From contig CAZSYT010000077.1 in the NCBI GenBank assembly GCA_964610905.1, positions 1 to 15,286 of the forward strand: a stretch of DNA of 15,286 nt, read 5' to 3'. Every line of letters starts with the position of its first letter. Positions within the stretch are counted from its first letter, which is position 1. Source of the DNA: JAJZJT01 sp964610905 (GTDB lineage Bacteria; Actinomycetota; Acidimicrobiia; Acidimicrobiales; RAAP-2). Below the pieces are notes generated by a model, which saw only the letters and a program-made list of their open reading frames with translations, did not search any database and was not told where the DNA came from. A program made the translations under genes and the position numbers. Shown one piece after another: positions 6,475 to 14,290 of the stretch.

Positions 6475-9414
6475 ATGCCCGCACCCGACCCGACAGGCCG
6501 ATCCCACCGAGAGACGCCTTGGCACGGCCGTGCCCAGAGCCCGCGGGACGGTGGAGACCGCCTCGCGCAGCGGCCCCACCACGTGCAGTGGGAGCGGAGG
6601 GGGCGTGCCTGGGCCCTGGTGGCCGCCGTCATCGTGCTGGTGGTCGGTCTGGTCGTCGACTGGCCAGGCCCGACGCCGTCGGCCAACGCCTTCGGCGACC
6701 CCGCACCCGCGGGCTCGCACGCCGGGACGGGCCGTGGAGGCGATCCCGACGACGCGCTGGGCGAGCTGCCCACCCCACCGGTGCCCGTCGCCGCGTGCCC
6801 CTGGCTGGCGCGGGCGATGGCCCGGGGCGCCTCGCCCGCCACCCTGGCCCGCGACGCCGTCGACCGCATGACGCTCGCCGAGAAGCTCGGCGAGCTCGTG
6901 CTGCGAGCCGTCGGCCCGTACGAGAACGTGGACAGCGGGGTCGGCCACTTGTGCATCCCCTCCCTCAGCCTGCAGGACGGGCCCGCCGGCCTCGCCTACC
7001 ACGACACGGGCGTGACCGCCCTCCCCGCGCCGCTGGGCGTGGCCGCCTCGTTCGACACGTCCCTCGCCCGCACCTACGGCTCGGTCCTCGGCTCCGAGGC
7101 ACGGGCCCAGGGCCTCGACGCCGTACAGGGCCCCAACCTCAACCTCGACCGGGTCGTCTGGAACGGCAGGGCCTTCGAGGGCTTCGGCGAGGACCCCACC
7201 CTGGTGAGCGCGCTGGGCGTCGCCGAGATCGACGGCATCCAGTCGACGGGGACACTTGCCGACGCGAAGCACCTCGTCGCCTACAGCCAGGAGACCAACC
7301 GGGGGGCGCTCGACGCCGTCGTCCCGGCGCGCGCACTCCACGAGCTCTACCTCGCGCCCTTCAAGGCCGCCGTCACGAAGGCCCACGTGGCCTCGATCAT
7401 GTGCGCCTACCCCCGCCTCGACGGCACGTACCAGTGCCAGGACCCCTCGCTGCAGCAGACCTTGGCCGGCTGGGGCTTCACCGGGTTCGTCCGCTCCGAC
7501 CTCGGGGCCGCCCACGACCCCGCCGCCGCGCTCGCGGCAGGGACCGACCTGCTGAAGCCCGGCTCGGTCGCCGCCCTCACCGCCGCCGTGCACGCCGGGC
7601 TCGTCCCGCTGTCCACCGTCGACGCCGACGTCGAGCGAGTCCTCACGGTGCTCTTCGCCGACCACATCGTCGGCCGGACGCCGACCGGCGCCCCGGGGAC
7701 GCCCGTCGACACCCCGGCGAACGCCGCCTTCGCGCTCCGGGCCGCCGAGCGCTCGGCGGTGCTCCTGCGTGACCAGGGGAACGCCCTCCCCCTCAGCACC
7801 ACGGCCCTCCGCTCGATCGCCGTCATCGGGGCCGCCGCGTCGTCGGTGCCCGTCGCCGAGGGCTTCGGCAGCGCGCACGTCCGGGCCCCGTTCGTCTCCA
7901 CCCCGCTCGCCGCCATCCGCTCCACGGTCCGTCCGGACGTGCGGGTCACCGCGGCCTCGGGAGGCTCGACGACCCGACCGCTCCCCGACGTCCCGACCGC
8001 CGACGTGGCACCTGCGTCGGGCAGCGGCCACGGGCTGACCCTCACCGTCTCCCATTCGGCGTCGCCGGGGGCACCGTCCCTGCAGGCCGTCACGTCGACG
8101 GCGCGGGCCGTGCTCGTCCCACAGCCGTCGATCGCCACGCCTCCCCCTTCCGCCAAGATCCCGCGCCCCCACGCAGGCGCCGGAAGTCCGGTCAACCCCG
8201 CACCCGAGGGCTCCGGCCACGGCCCAGCGGCCCACGCGTCCGTGGGGCCCTCGCTGCCCCACCACCGGCGCCCGGGGACGGCGTACGGGTCGATGCCCGG
8301 CGGGGGCACGCGTATCGAGCTGCCGACCGGGTGGGGACCGGCCGCCGTGTCGTGGACGGGGACCCTGACGGTGCCCCGCTCCGGTCTCTACAGCCTGTCC
8401 CTCGCCGGCTCCGGCGCCGCCACCCTCACCCTCGACGGCGTCACCGCGGTGAGCGACCCGGAGAACCACGTGCACGGCATCTGGGCCCAGGCCGTCGACC
8501 TGGTCGCCGGGCACCCCTACCACCTGGTGCTCCGCTGGACGCCGCTCGGCCACGGGGTCGGGTCGACGAGCGCGCTCCAGCTGGGGATGGCCTACGACAG
8601 CGGTGCCATCGCCCAGGCCGTCGCCGCCGCCCGCTCGTCCCAGGTGGCCGTGGTCTTCGCCGGTGACTTCAACGCCGAGGCATTCGACCGCCCCAGCCTC
8701 TCGCTGCCCGGTGACGAGAACGCGCTCATCGCCGCCGTGGCCGCCGCCAACCCCGACACGATCGTCGTCCTCGACACCGGTGGTCCCGTCCTCATGCCGT
8801 GGCTCTCCGCCGTGCGCGGGGTCGTCGAGGCGTGGTACCCGGGGCAGGCCGACGGCCAGGCCATCGCCGCCGTGCTCTTCGGGACGGTCGACCCCTCCGG
8901 CCACCTGCCCGTCACGTTCCCGACGTCGATGGCCGCCACCGGCATCGCGACGACGGCCCAGTGGCCAGGGGTCGGTCTGACCTCGACCTACAGCGAAGGC
9001 CTCGACGTCGGCTACCGCTACGACCACGCCACGGGCACGACGCCCCTGTTCCCCTTCGGCTTCGGCCTCTCGTACACCACGTTCTCCTTGTCGGGCCTCT
9101 CGGGCACGTGGACGGGGACGGGCGAGCACCTCACCGTGCGGGTGGCCAACACGGGCACCCGCAGGGGCACGGCCGTGCCCCAGGTCTACGTCACGCACCC
9201 GGCGGCCGCCGGTGAACCGCCGGCCGAGCTGGCGGCGTTCACCACCGTCACCCTCGGCCCGGGCCAGCACCGCACCGTGGCCCTCGACGTCCCGGCGAGC
9301 GCCCTGCGCACGTACCAGGGCGGCGGCTGGACGACCGTCCCCGGCACCTACACCTTCGGGGTGGGCCAGTCCTCTGCCAGCCAACCGCTGGCCGTCACCG
9401 CGGCCGTCCCCTGA
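6475..9414 (+). CDS. Family 3 glycoside hydrolase (beta-glucosidase-like) with PA14-like insertion, membrane-anchored or secreted
   Basis: The product has 979 residues from ATG 6475. GTG 6436 and GTG 6583 are alternatives and none has a good Shine-Dalgarno. A basic stretch then a hydrophobic segment (about 46-62, ALVAAVIVLVVGLVV) forms a signal peptide or anchor. The GH3 barrel follows: LQDGPAGLAY, GPNLNLDR, ADAKHLVAYSQETNR, SIMCAYPRLDGTYQC, and the nucleophile Asp342 in GFVRSD. The second GH3 domain starts near residue 420 and is interrupted by a Pro/His-rich linker (about 540-600). A PA14-like beta domain (about 602-705, LTVPRSGLYSLSLAGSG) comes next. The domain resumes with FAGDFNAEAFDRPSLSLPGDEN, where Glu735 is the likely acid/base. 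A fibronectin-III-like C-terminal domain starts after FPFGFGLSYTTF. The enzyme should cleave terminal sugars from oligosaccharides outside the membrane; the linkage cannot be told. The gene overlaps the convergent methyltransferase gene by 20 bp. Confidence 0.93.
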   Translation: MPAPDPTGRSHRETPWHGRAQSPRDGGDRLAQRPHHVQWERRGRAWALVAAVIVLVVGLVVDWPGPTPSANAFGDPAPAGSHAGTGRGGDPDDALGELPTPPVPVAACPWLARAMARGASPATLARDAVDRMTLAEKLGELVLRAVGPYENVDSGVGHLCIPSLSLQDGPAGLAYHDTGVTALPAPLGVAASFDTSLARTYGSVLGSEARAQGLDAVQGPNLNLDRVVWNGRAFEGFGEDPTLVSALGVAEIDGIQSTGTLADAKHLVAYSQETNRGALDAVVPARALHELYLAPFKAAVTKAHVASIMCAYPRLDGTYQCQDPSLQQTLAGWGFTGFVRSDLGAAHDPAAALAAGTDLLKPGSVAALTAAVHAGLVPLSTVDADVERVLTVLFADHIVGRTPTGAPGTPVDTPANAAFALRAAERSAVLLRDQGNALPLSTTALRSIAVIGAAASSVPVAEGFGSAHVRAPFVSTPLAAIRSTVRPDVRVTAASGGSTTRPLPDVPTADVAPASGSGHGLTLTVSHSASPGAPSLQAVTSTARAVLVPQPSIATPPPSAKIPRPHAGAGSPVNPAPEGSGHGPAAHASVGPSLPHHRRPGTAYGSMPGGGTRIELPTGWGPAAVSWTGTLTVPRSGLYSLSLAGSGAATLTLDGVTAVSDPENHVHGIWAQAVDLVAGHPYHLVLRWTPLGHGVGSTSALQLGMAYDSGAIAQAVAAARSSQVAVVFAGDFNAEAFDRPSLSLPGDENALIAAVAAANPDTIVVLDTGGPVLMPWLSAVRGVVEAWYPGQADGQAIAAVLFGTVDPSGHLPVTFPTSMAATGIATTAQWPGVGLTSTYSEGLDVGYRYDHATGTTPLFPFGFGLSYTTFSLSGLSGTWTGTGEHLTVRVANTGTRRGTAVPQVYVTHPAAAGEPPAELAAFTTVTLGPGQHRTVALDVPASALRTYQGGGWTTVPGTYTFGVGQSSASQPLAVTAAVP

Positions 9415-10696
9415 CCGGACGTGGGCCCCGGTGGCCACCGGAGGGCCCGGGCGGGCGGAGGACGCCGACGATCTCGACGTGCTCGGTCATCGGGAACAGG
9501 TCGAACACCCGTACACCCTCCAACCGCCACCCGTCGTCGAGGAGGACGCGGGCGTCGCGGGCGAACGTGGCGGCGTCACAGGAGACCGACACCACCACGC
9601 GCGGCCCGAGCCCGGCGACCGCCCGCAGCACGCGTCCCCCCGCCCCACGGCGGGACGGGTCGAGCACCACCACGTCGGCCCTGCCCACCTGCTCGGCCAA
9701 CGCGCGCGCCGTCACCGAAGCCCAGACCACCGTCACCTGGCTCCTCCCGGCCGTGTTGTGGACGGCGTCCTCGCACGCCACCGCCGATCGCTCGAGGGCG
9801 ACGACGTCGCCGGACGGGCCCACCGCGTCAGCCAGTGGCACGGCAAAGAGCCCGGCGCCGGCGTAGAGGTCGGCGACCCGCTCTCCCGGCCGTGGGCGGG
9901 CAGCGGCGAGCACGGCCGCCACGAGCACGTCCGGGGCGGCAACGTGCGCCTGCCAGAAGACACCGGGGCTGACCCGGTACCGGTGGCCAGCGGCGACGCG
10001 CTCCAGCGGGCGCGCCCCGTCGCCCGTCGTCACGGTGCCGCCCGCCCCGGCGCGCTCGTGCCCGGCGGCACCGCGCCGGACGGCGCCCGCTCCTGCGGCG
10101 GGCTCGAACCACGCGGCCGCCTCGCCCGTCGCGGGCTCGGCCTCGACGACGACGGCGCCGGGGCCGGCGCCGGCCCCGGTACGGCGCAGCGCGTCGTTGA
10201 CCAGCGGGTGAGCGACGAGGCACCGCTCCACCGGCTCGACGTCGTGCGACCGGTGGCGGCGCAACCCCACCCGCCCGTCCTCGTCGACGGCGAGGCGGAG
10301 CCTCGTCCGCCACCCCAGGCCGTCCGAGGGTGGTGGCGCCTCGACGGTGACCGGCACGTCGACCGCGGCGATCCGGCGGAGCTGGGCGGCGACGACGGTC
10401 GCCTTGGCCGCCCGCTGGGCGGGCAGGGACACGTGCTGGAAGTCGCACCCGCCGCACCGGCCGGGGCCGGCTGCCGGACAGGGCGGCGCGGCCCGGTCGG
10501 GCGAGGGCTCGACGATCTCGCGTGCGTCGGCCCGGAGGAACGACCGCTGCTCCTCGGTGACGACGGCGACGACTCGCTCGCCGGGCAGCGCGTGCCGGAC
10601 GAAGACGACGCGCCCGCCGGGCTCCCGGGCCACGCACGCGCCGCCTGGCGCGAGCTCGCCCACGGTGAGCTCGACCACGTCGCCGGGGGACGTCAC
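9395..10696 (-). CDS. TrmA/RumA/RlmD-type RNA m5U methyltransferase
   Basis: The product has 433 residues. An N-terminal TRAM-like domain (about 3-60, VVELTVGELAPGGACVAREPGGRVVFV) precedes an iron-sulfur-type cysteine set: Cys73-x7-Cys81-x2-Cys84-x74-Cys159. RumA has a similar spacing with x5, x2 and x74. The SAM-binding fold carries VADLYAGAGLFAVPLADAVG, then VVVLDPSRRGAGG. The catalytic cysteine is Cys373 in VSVSCDAATFARD. The product should methylate a uridine to m5U in rRNA or tRNA; which position is unclear, so no symbol is given. The region from about 185 to 235 is Ala/Gly-rich and less conserved in look. GTG at 10696 places the start just before the TRAM strand; an upstream open frame to 10939 is low-complexity. 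The 3' end overlaps the convergent GH3 gene. Confidence 0.92.
   Translation of the reverse strand: MTSPGDVVELTVGELAPGGACVAREPGGRVVFVRHALPGERVVAVVTEEQRSFLRADAREIVEPSPDRAAPPCPAAGPGRCGGCDFQHVSLPAQRAAKATVVAAQLRRIAAVDVPVTVEAPPPSDGLGWRTRLRLAVDEDGRVGLRRHRSHDVEPVERCLVAHPLVNDALRRTGAGAGPGAVVVEAEPATGEAAAWFEPAAGAGAVRRGAAGHERAGAGGTVTTGDGARPLERVAAGHRYRVSPGVFWQAHVAAPDVLVAAVLAAARPRPGERVADLYAGAGLFAVPLADAVGPSGDVVALERSAVACEDAVHNTAGRSQVTVVWASVTARALAEQVGRADVVVLDPSRRGAGGRVLRAVAGLGPRVVVSVSCDAATFARDARVLLDDGWRLEGVRVFDLFPMTEHVEIVGVLRPPGPSGGHRGPRPVRGRPR
9423..9448 (+). terminator. Long hairpin just past the GH3 stop
   Basis: The 14-bp perfect palindrome CCGGTGGCCACCGG (9428-9441) is flanked by GGGCC on the left and GGGCCC on the right, which extends the stem with one bulge. 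It starts 9 nt after the GH3 stop. It lies within the 3' coding part of the convergent methyltransferase gene. No T-run follows. Confidence 0.4.
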
Positions 10697-10734
10697 CGGG
10701 CGGTTGTACCACGGCGCCGGCACGAGCAGGACGC

Positions 10735-10740
10735 TACGGT
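10735..10740 (+). promoter_or_regulatory. Possible -10 box for the nitroreductase gene
   Basis: TACGGT fits TAnnnT and lies 78 nt before the start codon in the divergent spacer. No -35 is found at normal distance; the nearest TTGTAC at 10704-10709 is 25 nt away. Weak. Confidence 0.25.
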
Positions 10741-10817
10741 GGCTCCGCCCGCCACCCGGCCGGGTCGCCGCACGCCGCCCACCGGGTCTGTCGCACCGCC
10801 CGCCCGAGGAGGACCTG

Positions 10818-11483
10818 ATGGACGTCCGCGAAGCCCTGTACACGACGCGCGCCATGCGCCGGGTGAAGCCCGATCCCGTCCCGCTCGACACCCAGGCCCG
10901 CATCCTCGACGCCGCCATCCGGGCACCCTCGGGCGGCAACTCGCAGAACTGGCGGTTCCTCCTCGTCGACGACCCCTCGGTGATCGGGCGGATCGGACCC
11001 CTCTACCGCGACAGCATCGACCAGCTGTGGCGCACCGTCTACGCGGACCGCATCGCCCGGGCCGCGGCCGATCCGGACGCACCGGCCAGCGTCGAGATGC
11101 GCAGGGTGCAGGCGTCCGCCCAGTGGCTGGCCGACCACTTCGAGGAGGTCCCGCTCTTCCTCTTCGCCTTCGTGCAGTCGGACCCGACGGGGGGCTCGAT
11201 CTTCCCGGCGGTGTGGAGCGCCCAGCTGGCCGCCCGGGCCGAGGGCGTGGGCAGCTCCCTCACTGCCGTGCTCGGCTTCTTCCACCCTGTCGAGACGCTC
11301 GAGATCCTCGGGGTCCCCCGCGACCAGGGCTGGGTGATGGCCTGTTGCGTCAGCTTCGGCTACCCGACGGGCCGGTGGGGCGTGGCCCCCCGCCGCCCGG
11401 TCCACGAGGTCGCCCACCGGAACGCGTGGGGAGCCCCGGTCGGCTTCGAGGTGCCCGAGCCCCTCTGGCCGGGCGGCGGGTGA
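10818..11483 (+). CDS. Nitroreductase family protein
   Basis: The product has 221 residues. The N-terminus MDVREALYTTRAMRRVKPDPVP matches the nitroreductase start with its FMN-phosphate-binding arginines. IRAPSGGNSQNWRFLLVDD is the second FMN contact segment. The C-terminal half has IFPAVWSAQLAARAEGVGSSLTAVLG and the end region FGYPTGRWGVAPRRPVHEVAHRN, both family-typical. These flavoproteins use NAD(P)H to reduce nitro compounds, quinones or other substrates; the actual substrate is not evident. The ATG at 10818 is well supported by GAGGAGG at 10806-10812, 5 nt upstream. The open frame reaching back to 10347 is antisense to the methyltransferase gene. It diverges from that gene over a 121-bp spacer. 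Downstream it converges with the four-gene operon. Confidence 0.93.
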   Translation: MDVREALYTTRAMRRVKPDPVPLDTQARILDAAIRAPSGGNSQNWRFLLVDDPSVIGRIGPLYRDSIDQLWRTVYADRIARAAADPDAPASVEMRRVQASAQWLADHFEEVPLFLFAFVQSDPTGGSIFPAVWSAQLAARAEGVGSSLTAVLGFFHPVETLEILGVPRDQGWVMACCVSFGYPTGRWGVAPRRPVHEVAHRNAWGAPVGFEVPEPLWPGGG

Positions 11484-11490
11484 CCCGCCG
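11474..11490 (+). terminator. Hairpin spanning the nitroreductase stop codon
   Basis: CGGCGGG-TGA-CCCGCCG is a perfect 7-bp stem whose 3-nt loop is exactly the TGA stop codon. A second inverted repeat, GGGCGG...CCGCCC, follows within 11503-11527. The two lie in the 82-bp gap between convergent genes and may end transcription in one or both directions. No T-run is present. Confidence 0.4.
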
Positions 11491-11565
11491 GGGGCGACCC
11501 GCAGAGGGCGGCAAGGCGGGGGGCCGCCCCAGCCGGCCGCACAGGCACCGAGGCGGTCGCGCCGG

Positions 11566-12549
11566 TCAGTGCTGCGTGGGCCCCGAGCCCCCGCCCTGGG
11601 GGCGGTTCCACTCGACCCAGCCGCTCCCCGTCCGGCCGTCGGCGGCGGTGACCCGCACCAGGGCGCGGGGGAACCTGCTCGTGCGGCCGTCGGTGGACAC
11701 GAGGAGCACAGGTCCGTGGCCCACTGGCTCGAGCTCGCAGACCAGGCCGGACGGCTCGAGTGCTACTCGGGCAGCAGTAGGGAGGTCGTCGACGTCGAAG
11801 TCCTCCGACACGTCGGCGGTGGCCACCGGGACGCACGCCCACCCGCCAGGCGTCGCCTCCTGCACGTAACCGAAGGCGAGGCGGTGCTCGGGCAGCCGGA
11901 TGTCGGCCACGTGCGCACGGGTGCCGTCCTCCAGCCGGAACGCCGTCCAGCACCAGCCGAGCGCCCACCAGTCGCGCACGCCCCACGAGTGGTCGCGCTG
12001 GCCGGTGCCCGACACGGGGACCACCACGCCGTCCACCGCAAGCGTGCCCTCGACGACGCAGGGGACCTCGTACCGGGTCGTGACCCCGTAGTGGTAGGGC
12101 GTCCCGTCGGTCCGCCAGGTCAGGTCGAGCGCGACCTCGCTCGGACGGCCACGTCCGGGCACGGCGAAGGCGTCGGCAGGGTGGTCGAGCGTGCGCCCCG
12201 GCGCCCGGCCCCGCAGCGTCACCTGCCCGAGGGCCTCGTCGACGCCGTAGCGGAGACGGAGCCTGTCCGCCTCGAGCGCCACGGAACCGGGCCCGACCCT
12301 GCCTGCCACCGGCGGGCAGCGGACGTCGTGGACCACGGAGCTGACCGTCGGGCGCCCCGGACCGACGACGGCACCCGTCCACCAGGCCACACCCTGGTTC
12401 GGCGTCAGGCCGATGCGTGCGTAGGCGCCGAGCGAGCCGTCGCCCGAGACGAGGTCGAGGTAGACCGACTCGTTCCACAACGCCTCGGGCCCCGCCGCGT
12501 GCAGCCCCTCGTCGGCCGCGCCCACGTCGTGCAGGAGCTCGTCAGGCAC
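11566..12549 (-). CDS. DUF7064/DUF7065-like protein, last gene of the operon
   Basis: The product has 327 residues and no signal peptide or membrane segment. Family cues are an early WNESVYLDLV and GAYARIGLTPNQGVAWWTGAVV, and above all GTGQRDHSWGVRDWWALGWCWTAF (Asp186, His187), followed by EDGTRAHVADIRLPE. I recall the DHSWG-x-RDW motif from DUF7064-type proteins, which resemble the AttH/CrtC/tocopherol-cyclase beta-barrel group; that group includes hydratases acting on isoprenoids. The link is recollection, so a lipophilic small-molecule substrate is only inferred. The GTG at 12549 overlaps the end of the phosphotransferase gene by 8 bp (GTGCCTGA), indicating translational coupling, with GGAG about 10 nt upstream. 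It is the last gene before a convergent nitroreductase. Confidence 0.8.
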   Translation of the reverse strand: MPDELLHDVGAADEGLHAAGPEALWNESVYLDLVSGDGSLGAYARIGLTPNQGVAWWTGAVVGPGRPTVSSVVHDVRCPPVAGRVGPGSVALEADRLRLRYGVDEALGQVTLRGRAPGRTLDHPADAFAVPGRGRPSEVALDLTWRTDGTPYHYGVTTRYEVPCVVEGTLAVDGVVVPVSGTGQRDHSWGVRDWWALGWCWTAFRLEDGTRAHVADIRLPEHRLAFGYVQEATPGGWACVPVATADVSEDFDVDDLPTAARVALEPSGLVCELEPVGHGPVLLVSTDGRTSRFPRALVRVTAADGRTGSGWVEWNRPQGGGSGPTQH

Positions 12550-13663
12550 GACCCGGGGCTCCGAGGAGCTCGTCCGCAGCGAGGTCGAGGACGTGGGTGG
12601 CGTGGCGAGCTGCGCTCACCGCGACCATGGCATCCCTCCGTTCGGTCGGTGCGCCCGCCACGACTGCGCCGATCGCCACGGCCAGCCCAGCGAAGGACCA
12701 CCGGCGGTACTCGAGGGCGAAGGCGGCCGTCGAGCGGACGACCCCGCGCCGCCCGAGGGCGTCGAGGTAGGAGGCCACGAGGTCGCGCTCGTGGGCCCGG
12801 CGTACCTCGGGGGTCAGGCTGCCACCCACGAAGTACGCGACGTCGAGGGCGGCGACTCCCCACGCCGCCGCCTGCCAGGCGACCACCCAGGGCCGCAGCT
12901 CGCCTTCGACGAAGAGGAGGTGGTCGCCGCGGAAGTCGCCGTGGACCACGGTCGCAGGGTCGGGCCGGCACAGCTCCTGCCAGGTCGAGAGCGACGCCAC
13001 GAACCGCTGGCACAGGGTGACGTGGGCGGGCTCCAACCGGTCGCCGAAGTGGTCGAGGAACCCCGGCAACGCCCGGGCGAGCACGGCGCCGGCCTGCTCG
13101 GAGAGCAGCCCCGGACGGTGCAGCCAACGATGGCGCGGTGCCGCCGTGTCGGGGGCGAGGTCGGGCGCTGCCCAGGCGGGTGCATGGACTGCGGCGAGCT
13201 CGGCGAGCGCACCGATGGCGGCTGCCGGGGAGCAGCCGTCCAGCGGCTCGCCGGGTCGGGCGCCGACCGTGTCGTCGAGGACGAGCGTGAACCACCCCTC
13301 GGACGCCCGCGTCCCTCCGACAGCGGCATGGCAACGAGGCACGCGAGCGGCGACGCGGTCGGCGACGGTGGCGTAGAAGCCGACCTCGGCCTCGTAGGCA
13401 CCGCGCTCCGTTCCGGCACGCCGGTAGGTCGCGTCCGACGAGGCGAACTTGGCGACGACGCTGGTCGGCCCCGCGTCCGGCGGCTCCACGGCGAGGTGGA
13501 CGCGGACGGTGTCGGCCAGCCCTCCCGCCCCGATGGGCTCGGCGTGGAGGCCGGCCACCCGCGCCCCCTCGAGGAGCGCACCGGACCCGTGCAGGACGGA
13601 CGTCATCCAGCGCGGCGTGAGCTCGTCGGGTCCCCGGACGACGGGGGGCACCACCACGCTCAC
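12542..13663 (-). CDS. APH-fold phosphotransferase with altered magnesium-binding residues
   Basis: The product has 373 residues of the aminoglycoside-phosphotransferase/choline-kinase-like fold. The opening GPDELTPRWMTSVL is typical of the actinobacterial subfamily. The N-lobe keeps the ATP-binding lysine (Lys72 in SVVAKFASSD) and a helix glutamate in AYEAEVGFY. The catalytic loop is VVHGDFRGDHLLF: Asp243 is present, but position 248 is His where Asn is usual. The DFG-equivalent motif, normally V-x-D-W-Q, reads VVAWQ, with Ala262 in place of Asp. Both changes were read directly from the codons (CAC and GCC). The rest (AALDVAYFVGGSL) is intact and there is no frameshift, so it looks maintained rather than decayed. 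GTG at 13663 overlaps the preceding gene's stop by 4 bp (GTGA). Function is uncertain: a divergent kinase, or a catalytically weak or inactive binding protein. Confidence 0.88.
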   Translation of the reverse strand: MSVVVPPVVRGPDELTPRWMTSVLHGSGALLEGARVAGLHAEPIGAGGLADTVRVHLAVEPPDAGPTSVVAKFASSDATYRRAGTERGAYEAEVGFYATVADRVAARVPRCHAAVGGTRASEGWFTLVLDDTVGARPGEPLDGCSPAAAIGALAELAAVHAPAWAAPDLAPDTAAPRHRWLHRPGLLSEQAGAVLARALPGFLDHFGDRLEPAHVTLCQRFVASLSTWQELCRPDPATVVHGDFRGDHLLFVEGELRPWVVAWQAAAWGVAALDVAYFVGGSLTPEVRRAHERDLVASYLDALGRRGVVRSTAAFALEYRRWSFAGLAVAIGAVVAGAPTERRDAMVAVSAARHATHVLDLAADELLGAPGRA

Positions 13664-14283
13664 GAGCAGGCCGGACCCCCGCTCCCGGCGGCCTCGCCCG
13701 GCACCTCCAACGGATCGGCCCGGTCGTCGGACTCGGTGCGCAGCGCCCGCGACAGGACGGCGTGGTGGAGGTAGAGCGAGGCGATGTAGGTGAGCTCGAG
13801 GAGCTCCTCGTCGGAGAGATGGGCACGGAGCGACGCGAACAGGACGTCGGGCACGCGGCCGTGGTCGAGGACCAGGCAGTCGGCGTACGCGAGGACGAGC
13901 CGGTCGACCTCGTCGAAGCAGCCGGCGCCCTGCCACGCCGGGAGGGCCTCGACGACCTCGCCGGGCACCCCGAGCTGGCGCAGGGCCAGGCAGTGCTGGG
14001 AGAAGACGAAGGCGCTGCCAGCTGCCCACCCCACCCTCGCCTGAGCGAGCTCGCGCCGACGGGGGTCGAGCTTCCGGCTCGGGCTCTGGTAGAGGAGGAA
14101 GCCCGAAACCGCGTGCTGGAGGACGTCGGGGACGAGCGCCATCACCGTCCACCAGTCCCCTCGCGTCCCCGTGGCGGTGCCCGGCTCGGCCACCGGGTCC
14201 CGCTCGCCGAAGAGGTGGTCGTAGACGGCGGTCACCACGGGGTCGTCGGTCTCTGCGCGCGACACCTGTCGGAGTCGACCCAC
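13660..14283 (-). CDS. Carboxymuconolactone decarboxylase (CMD/AhpD-like) family protein
   Basis: The product has 207 residues, all helical in appearance, without signal peptide. MGRLRQVSRAETDDPVVTAVYDHLFG is a typical start. PDVLQHAVSGFLLYQSPSRKLDPRRRELAQARVGWAAGSAFVFSQHCLALRQLGVPGEVVEAL is the CMD core. The usual Tyr-Glu-Trp before the histidine is here Phe-Val-Phe, and the AhpD Cys-x-x-Cys is absent; a single cysteine follows the histidine (SQHC). The C-terminal DEVDRLVLAYADCLV and LSDEELLELTYIASLYLHHAVLSRAL segments are also family-typical. The family includes decarboxylases, peroxidase partners and many unassigned proteins of aromatic or steroid catabolism, so the reaction is open. The GTG at 14283 lies 7 nt after the VOC stop with GAGG about 5 nt upstream. 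It is the second gene of the operon. Confidence 0.88.
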   Translation of the reverse strand: MGRLRQVSRAETDDPVVTAVYDHLFGERDPVAEPGTATGTRGDWWTVMALVPDVLQHAVSGFLLYQSPSRKLDPRRRELAQARVGWAAGSAFVFSQHCLALRQLGVPGEVVEALPAWQGAGCFDEVDRLVLAYADCLVLDHGRVPDVLFASLRAHLSDEELLELTYIASLYLHHAVLSRALRTESDDRADPLEVPGEAAGSGGPACS

Positions 14284-14290
14284 GCCGGCC

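Noticed and set aside
6295..9438. Minus-strand open frame of 1047 codons opposite the GH3 gene
   Set aside because: It is low-complexity Gly/Arg/Val/Asp sequence without recognisable domains, exactly opposite a clear GH3 gene. Long antisense frames are expected in DNA this GC-rich.
9212..11869. Plus-strand 885-codon open frame opposite the methyltransferase
   Set aside because: It is antisense to the TrmA-type gene and out of frame with the nitroreductase, with low-complexity composition throughout.
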